From the NCBI GenBank assembly GCA_018698135.1, contig JABINZ010000134.1:1-47468 (forward strand): a stretch of DNA of 47,468 nt. The letters are read 5' to 3'. A program made the position numbers and the translations under genes. How positions within the stretch are numbered: position 1 is the stretch's first letter; every line of letters starts with the position of its first letter. Positions 42,527 to 47,468 of this stretch are shown piece by piece. The notes under the pieces are model-generated. The model was not told the DNA's origin and did no database searches. It was given only the letters and a program-made list of their open reading frames with translations. The stretch is from Bacteroidota bacterium (lineage in GTDB: Bacteria > Bacteroidota > Bacteroidia > CAILMK01 > JAAYUY01).

Positions 42527-43889
42527 AACGGTCAATCTTATTATATAATGTAGCCCTGGAAACACCCAATTCCTTAGCAACATGACTCATGTTACCTCTT
42601 AGCTTTAGCAATGCTTTTTTTATCAATACCTTTTCCATTTCCTCAATGTTCAGGGATTGGATATCATCCATTTCGTTTCGTTTCGAAGGATGAAAAAGGA
42701 AATCATCTGCTTTAAGTACATCCAATTCCGAAAGAATTACAGCTTTTTCAATAGCATGTTCAAGTTCACGGATATTACCCGGCCATCGATAACTTTTTAA
42801 GTGATCCAAAGCAGATTTATTAATTTTAAGATTTTGCTTTTCGTACTTCTTAGCATATCGAGCTAGAAAATGATCAGCAAGTAAAGGTATATCTTCGGTT
42901 CTGTCTCTCAAAGGTGGCAGTCCAATTTGAATTGTATTCAAACGATATAATAAATCCTCTCTGAAAGTTCCCTCGCTTACCATATCGTGTAAATTCTTAT
43001 TGGTAGCTGAAATCAGCCGAATGTCTATTGGAATTGCTTTGGATGATCCAATTCGAAATATTTCACGATTCTGGAGCACAGTTAATATTTTTGCCTGCAT
43101 GGCCAGGGATAAATTTCCAATCTCATCCAAAAACAAAGTTCCACCACTGGCTACTTCAAATCGTCCAGCCCTGTCTTCTTTCGAATCGGTAAAAGAGCCT
43201 TTCATGGAGCCAAACAATTCGCTTTCAAACAAGCTTTCACTAATGGAAGACATGTCGACAGAAATGAACACTTCATCCTGTCGTTTGGATTGACGATGAA
43301 GCTCACGGGCAACTAACTCTTTTCCTGTTCCATTTTCACCTATAATAAATACATTCGCTTCGGTTTTAGCCACCTTTGATATAGTTTTGAAAACGTCCAT
43401 CATTTTTTCTGACTCTCCAATGAAGTTGGTGTATTTTTTATCACTATCCTTTTTGAGTTGCTGTTGTTTCCCTTTTAACTTATTTATCTCCAATTTGGAT
43501 TGTCTTAACTTTAATGCAGAATGAAGAGTTGCCAGCATTTTCTCATTGTCCCATGGTTTAAGTACGAAGTCAGTTGCTCCTTCCTTAATGGCTTTTACAG
43601 CCAATTCAACAGCCCCATAAGCAGTCATCATTACTACCACGGCTGCAGGATCTTTATCCAATATAGTTCTTAACCAATAAATTCCTTCATTGCCGGTATT
43701 CAGGCCAGCACTGAAATTCATATCCAGCAATATCAGATCATAATTGTCTTTTTCAAGAAGATTTGGTAATTGAATCACGTTTTTCTCTGTAATTATATCG
43801 GCAAAATGCTGCTTTAATAAAAGCTTAAGCGACATCAGAATATCTTCATCATCGTCAACAATTAGTACTTTTGCTACTTTCTTGTTCAT
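42516..43889 (-). CDS. NtrC-family sigma-54-dependent response regulator
   Basis: 457 aa. Receiver with VDDDED near residue 11 and phospho-acceptor Asp56 (LILLDMNFS); AAA+ domain with Walker A GENGTGKELVARE and Walker B GTLFLDEIGNL; C-terminal Fis-type HTH (HVAKELGVSRATLYNKI). The sigma-54 contact loop reads GSFTDS in place of GAFTGA, a variant I also recall from other Bacteroidota regulators. It forms an operon with the histidine kinase and is divergent from an ABC transporter that has a candidate sigma-54 promoter, so that transporter is its likely target. Confidence 0.94.
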   Translation of the reverse strand: MNKKVAKVLIVDDDEDILMSLKLLLKQHFADIITEKNVIQLPNLLEKDNYDLILLDMNFSAGLNTGNEGIYWLRTILDKDPAAVVVMMTAYGAVELAVKAIKEGATDFVLKPWDNEKMLATLHSALKLRQSKLEINKLKGKQQQLKKDSDKKYTNFIGESEKMMDVFKTISKVAKTEANVFIIGENGTGKELVARELHRQSKRQDEVFISVDMSSISESLFESELFGSMKGSFTDSKEDRAGRFEVASGGTLFLDEIGNLSLAMQAKILTVLQNREIFRIGSSKAIPIDIRLISATNKNLHDMVSEGTFREDLLYRLNTIQIGLPPLRDRTEDIPLLADHFLARYAKKYEKQNLKINKSALDHLKSYRWPGNIRELEHAIEKAVILSELDVLKADDFLFHPSKRNEMDDIQSLNIEEMEKVLIKKALLKLRGNMSHVAKELGVSRATLYNKIDRYGI

Positions 43890-44047
43890 TTGATATTTTT
43901 ATTTATTTCAAGAAACTAAATTTATCTTATGCAAGTTAATAAAATGTCCAATAATTAGACAACTTTGTAAAATATTTTAACACATCGATTCTTTGATATA
44001 ACATAAATACCCTATTTAAAACACTGTAATTCTGCTAATTATATCAT

Positions 44048-44063
44048 CGGCATAGCACTTGAA
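44048..44063 (+). promoter_or_regulatory. Candidate sigma-54 promoter of the ABC transporter genes
   Basis: CGGCATAGCACTTGAA against the consensus TGGCAC-N5-TTGCA: GGCA and TTG are present at the right spacing (GG, 10 nt, then GA instead of GC). One key base of the -12 element deviates. A transcript would start near 44074, about 45 nt before the ATG at 44120. The divergent gene is a sigma-54 activator. Confidence 0.5.
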
Positions 44064-44119
44064 AGATTTATATAGCAATAGTTGAACAAAATATACCAAA
44101 TCAAAACTGAGATAAAAAA

Positions 44120-44818
44120 ATGATAAAATTTCAAGATCTGACAAAATCATACAAAAGTTTAGAAATTGAAACACTGGCTTTGCATAATATTAACCTGGAA
44201 ATCAAACAAGGTGAATTTGTTTCGATTATGGGGCCAAGTGGATGTGGCAAATCAACTTTGCTCAATATCATGGGTATGATAGATTCATGTACCGCTGGAT
44301 CATATTATTTTAATGATCAGCTTATTAATAAACTTAGTGAACGAAAGAGAGCAGAGTTACGCAAAAACAACATTGGTTTTGTTTTCCAGAGTTTCAATTT
44401 AATTGATGAGCTAACAGTTTATGAAAATGTTGAACTTCCTCTGATTTATCTAAAAATAGCAAGCAGCGAACGCAAGCTAAGGGTAACTGAAGTTTTGGAG
44501 AAACTTCAATTAATCAATCGAGCCAATAGTTTTCCTCAACAACTATCAGGTGGCCAACAACAAAAAGTTGCTATTGGAAGAGCAATTATTAGCAAACCTA
44601 AGCTTATACTTGCAGATGAACCAACAGGAAATCTTGACTCCACTTATGGCAAAGAAGTAATGCAAATTTTGAGTCGATTGAATGAGGAAGGCACTACCCT
44701 GATCATAGTCACTCATTCCGAATTTATTGCCCAGTACAGCCAAAAGAAAATATTGCTATTTGATGGACGAATCTTATCCGAAACCAATTTTAATTCCCCG
44801 GAAATAACAACTAATTAG
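44120..44818 (+). CDS. ABC transporter ATPase (MacB/LolD type)
   Basis: 232 aa. Walker [15 protein letters not shown] loop [12 protein letters not shown], signature [15 protein letters not shown], Walker [14 protein letters not shown] and the switch His in IVTHS. This is the LolD/MacB subgroup, which works with FtsX-like permeases as a mechanotransmitter acting on periplasmic or outer-membrane substrates. The permease gene follows after 4 nt. It probably depends on the sigma-54 promoter noted upstream. Confidence 0.95.
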   Translation: MIKFQDLTKSYKSLEIETLALHNINLEIKQGEFVSIMGPSGCGKSTLLNIMGMIDSCTAGSYYFNDQLINKLSERKRAELRKNNIGFVFQSFNLIDELTVYENVELPLIYLKIASSERKLRVTEVLEKLQLINRANSFPQQLSGGQQQKVAIGRAIISKPKLILADEPTGNLDSTYGKEVMQILSRLNEEGTTLIIVTHSEFIAQYSQKKILLFDGRILSETNFNSPEITTN

Positions 44819-44822
44819 CATT

Positions 44823-47228
44823 ATGTTCAGGAATTATTTCATTACGGCCTATCGCACATTTATCCGAAACAAGACTTTTTCCTTTATCAATATTTTAAGT
44901 CTTACGCTTGGTTTGGTTGGCTTCATGTTTATTTTGCTTTACATTTATGACGAACTAAGCTTCGATAAGCATAATGATGATTTTAATCGCATTTTTCGGA
45001 TAGGTAATTCCGTCAACCATCAGGGTGTTGGAGAAGTTTCTTCCAGTGTCCCTTTTCCAATTGCTCCTTATCTGGAAAAGGAATATCCTGAAATGATTGA
45101 TGAAGTTGTTCGATTTTTCAATTTTCAAATACCCAAGTTCTTTATTCAATACGATAGCATTAAAGCATTTGAAAACAGAGTGTTTTTTGCAGATTCCAAT
45201 GTATTTGAAATTTTCAAGGTTGAATTCATCAAAGGTAATCCAGATAGTGCATTAGCAAATCCATTTACAATGGTTATTACAGAAAGTATGGCTAAAAAGT
45301 ACTTTGGTAGTGCTGATCCAATTGGCCAATACATTCTCCTGGATGATGCAATAAAATTCAGGATAACCAATGTTGTAAAAGATCCTCCTTTGCAATCACA
45401 TTTTCATTGGGATTTTCTATCATCGATGTCAACTGTAGATAGTATTTACAAAAGACCACAAAAAAGCTGGATTTGGAATCCATGCTGGACCTATGTGAAA
45501 CTAAATCCAAATTTCACCAAAGAAGAACTTCAACATGCTTTAGATCAAATTGTAGTTGATAATTATTCAGGCGATGAACAAAACTACATATCCTTTTTCC
45601 TACAAAACTTAAAGTATATTCATTTATCATCTGATCTTGCTTATGAAATAGAACCCAATAGCAGTATACTGAATATTTTATTATTGGCAGGAATAGCTTT
45701 ATTCATCCTGATTATTGCTTGTATCAGTTTTATGAATCTGGCCACAGCTTTTAGTGCTGCGCGTGCCAAAGAAATCGGGATTAAAAAAGTATTAGGAGCA
45801 AAACGATCGCAATTAATTTTCCAATTCCTAACAGAAAGTATTTTTCTTTGTTTCATATCGCTTTTCTTGTCCTTAAGTATAGTAGAATTGGTTTTACCCC
45901 TTTTCAATGAATTTGCTGATAAGAGTATTGAATTGAATACACATTACCGATTTATCTCTGTATTTCCATTATTCATTATTTGCATACTTACTGGATTTAT
46001 TGCAGGTTTTTATCCTGCCTTTTTCCTATCCAAGTTCGAACCAGTTAAAGTATTAAGAATCAAAAGCGGCAAACTCTCAACGGCCAAATTCGGACGAAAA
46101 ATATTGGTAATCCTCCAATTTTCAATTTCCGCAGCTATTATAATTATTACGCTAATTGCCATGAAGCAGGTTAAATATGTTGAGCAAAAAGACCTTGGCT
46201 TCAATCATGATGAAATTCTTATTATAACTTCTGCTAATTCTTTTGCAGCTTATTATTTCGATAGCATTAAACAAGACCTTTTACAAACAAATGGGATAGT
46301 TTCTGTAACAGCATCCGATTACAGGCTCGGTATTAACCACAACACACATGATTATTCGTTATCGGAAGAAAAAGATGAAGACTGGCTTTATTACCCAGCT
46401 TTAATGGTGCGAAATGATTTCATTAAAACTTATGATATTGAATTGGTTACAGGCAGAGATTATAGCGAAGATTATGAATATGAATCGTATAATTCTATTC
46501 TGATTAATGAGTCTATGGTAAGGCATCAGGATTGGACGAACGAAGAAGCAATTGGAAAAACATTTCATAGCAAGGGGCAAAATGAAAAAGTAATAGGTGT
46601 TGTAAAAGACTTTCATGTACAATCCCTGCACATGCCAAAAGGACCCTTTTTACTCGATATGATCCCTCCTTCCAATTACCAGGTTTCATGGACAAATTAT
46701 ATCAGTGTGCGACTTGAAGATGAAGATATTGATGCTTCCATAGTTGCTATTGAAAAAATATGGAATAAATATGTTCCTAACCGGCCTTTTGAATATTCTT
46801 TTTTAAAGGATGATTTGATTGCACAATATGAATCAGAAAATAGGTTTAGCAGTATCGCTGGAATATTATCCCTTTTAACAATTTTTATAGCAGCACTGGG
46901 GTTATTTGGATTAACATCCTATTTAACAGAGCTTCGAACCAAAGAAATTGGCATTAGGAAAGTACTTGGTGCCTCCAACACCAATATCATATTTTTATTA
47001 GCAAAAGAATTTGTATACCTGATTTTGTGGTCAAATTTATTGGCTTGGCCATTGGCCTTCTTATTTTTAAAAGTTTGGTTTGCTAATTTCGCTTATCAGG
47101 TAAATATAGGCTGGGAGCCTTTTGCATTCTCTGCAATACTTACTTTTGCCATTACAGCTTTAATCACGATATACAAAGCCATTCAGGTTTCCAGAAGAAA
47201 TCCAGTTGTTTCTTTGCGATATGAATGA
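44823..47228 (+). CDS. FtsX/MacB-type ABC permease
   Basis: 801 aa, a duplicated permease. An N-terminal membrane helix (about 18-42) is followed by a MacB-type periplasmic domain (about 45-275), three helices (about 280-400) with the FtsX motif RAKEIGIKKVLGAKRSQLI, a fourth helix near 425, a second periplasmic domain (about 450-680) and three more helices with LRTKEIGIRKVLGASNTNII. The protein ends RRNPVVSLRYE, as in its family. Members of this kind are abundant in Bacteroidota; substrates are mostly unknown (efflux, peptides, lipoproteins). Confidence 0.93.
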   Translation: MFRNYFITAYRTFIRNKTFSFINILSLTLGLVGFMFILLYIYDELSFDKHNDDFNRIFRIGNSVNHQGVGEVSSSVPFPIAPYLEKEYPEMIDEVVRFFNFQIPKFFIQYDSIKAFENRVFFADSNVFEIFKVEFIKGNPDSALANPFTMVITESMAKKYFGSADPIGQYILLDDAIKFRITNVVKDPPLQSHFHWDFLSSMSTVDSIYKRPQKSWIWNPCWTYVKLNPNFTKEELQHALDQIVVDNYSGDEQNYISFFLQNLKYIHLSSDLAYEIEPNSSILNILLLAGIALFILIIACISFMNLATAFSAARAKEIGIKKVLGAKRSQLIFQFLTESIFLCFISLFLSLSIVELVLPLFNEFADKSIELNTHYRFISVFPLFIICILTGFIAGFYPAFFLSKFEPVKVLRIKSGKLSTAKFGRKILVILQFSISAAIIIITLIAMKQVKYVEQKDLGFNHDEILIITSANSFAAYYFDSIKQDLLQTNGIVSVTASDYRLGINHNTHDYSLSEEKDEDWLYYPALMVRNDFIKTYDIELVTGRDYSEDYEYESYNSILINESMVRHQDWTNEEAIGKTFHSKGQNEKVIGVVKDFHVQSLHMPKGPFLLDMIPPSNYQVSWTNYISVRLEDEDIDASIVAIEKIWNKYVPNRPFEYSFLKDDLIAQYESENRFSSIAGILSLLTIFIAALGLFGLTSYLTELRTKEIGIRKVLGASNTNIIFLLAKEFVYLILWSNLLAWPLAFLFLKVWFANFAYQVNIGWEPFAFSAILTFAITALITIYKAIQVSRRNPVVSLRYE

Positions 47229-47438
47229 GGTAAACTGTGAAATTGGTAAACTATTAAACTGTAAAAGTGTAAAATTGTATAATTGAAAAACTGCAAAATT
47301 GAAAAACTGCAAAATTGAAAAACTGCAAAATTGAAAAACTGTTAAATTGAAAAACTGTTAAATTGAAAAACTGTTAAATTGAAAAACTGTTAAATTGAAA
47401 AAGTGTAAAACTGAAAAAGTGTAAAATTGTATAATTGC
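47229..47438. repeat. 16-bp tandem repeat array
   Basis: TTGAAAAACTG recurs every 16 bp at 47283, 47299, 47315, 47331, 47347, 47363 and 47379, with variants at 47395 and 47411. The linker is CAA in the first three units, TTA in the next four, TAA in the last two. A 23-bp sequence occurs on both sides (47263-47285 and 47415-47437). Looser copies of the theme extend back to 47229. It fills the gap between the permease gene and the next gene. It is non-coding: the unit is not a multiple of 3 and contains TGA. Confidence 0.95.
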
Positions 47439-47453
47439 TGAAATAATACTCAT

Positions 47454-47468
47454 ATGAAGAAACTCATC
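47454..47468 (+). CDS. Start of a further gene (partial)
   Basis: ATG followed by four codons (MKKLI) at the very end of the window, on the same strand as the transporter genes. The opening is typical of a signal peptide or membrane protein. Nothing more can be said. Confidence 0.35.

Noticed and set aside
47229-47438. CRISPR array
   Set aside because: The period is 16 bp with no unique spacers, and no cas genes are near. It is a simple tandem repeat.

Overview
The window reads as chromosome of an AT-rich member of the Bacteroidota, probably from the Bacteroidales/Marinilabiliales side. The reasons are the -7 promoter boxes of the form TAnnTTTG, short lipoprotein lipoboxes followed by Lys/Glu, C-terminal sorting domains of the type IX secretion system (T9SS), GldL-like and GldK/SUMF1-like proteins, beta-barrel proteins, and an Na+-pumping methylmalonyl-CoA decarboxylase operon with its epimerase, as found in propionate-forming Bacteroidota. 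There is no phage, plasmid, rRNA, tRNA or intact insertion sequence.

Layout. (a) 1-9.4 kb is an accessory-looking stretch: the tail of an MBOAT acyltransferase, an XRE regulator fused to membrane helices, small lipoproteins, a GldL-like membrane protein, two tandem SUMF1-fold secreted paralogs that each carry a G8 tract, a small outer-membrane barrel, a class I methyltransferase and a HigBA toxin-antitoxin pair. It also holds gene relics and a palindromic dispersed repeat with copies about 7 kb apart. (b) 9.9-14.3 kb is a compact cyanophycin operon: cyanophycinase (cphB), cyanophycin synthetase (cphA) and isoaspartyl peptidase (iaaA). It can make the Asp-Arg polymer, cut it to beta-Asp-Arg and release free amino acids. 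(c) 14.6-16.2 kb encodes an exported M28 metallopeptidase. A broken second copy of its last 20 codons lies 2.3 kb downstream, on the far side of an inserted ECF sigma / anti-sigma / outer-membrane-protein cassette.

(d) 18.7-24.8 kb, minus strand, encodes two T9SS-exported LamG proteins, one of 1351 residues with eight or nine tandem Fn3-like repeats, interleaved with two membrane proteins. (e) 24.8-30.4 kb carries mutY, yjbQ and the mce-mmdA-oadG-mmdC-mmdB operon, headed by a near-perfect Bacteroidota promoter. (f) 30.6-43.9 kb is rich in signalling: a PAS histidine kinase; a sigma-54 activator / HPt / threonine-synthase-like operon facing a lone receiver protein; glutathione peroxidase; an ABC-F ATPase; and a second sigma-54 activator with its histidine kinase. 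(g) 44.1-47.2 kb encodes a MacB/LolD-type ABC transporter. It is transcribed away from that activator and preceded by a candidate sigma-54 promoter. The window closes with a 16-bp tandem repeat array and the first codons of another gene.

The best candidates for something under-described are the self-contained cyanophycin cycle in a heterotrophic Bacteroidota, the two SUMF1-fold paralogs with slippage-prone G8 tracts, and the peptidase remnant that brackets the sigma cassette. Families were recognised from motifs and memory; no database search was run.
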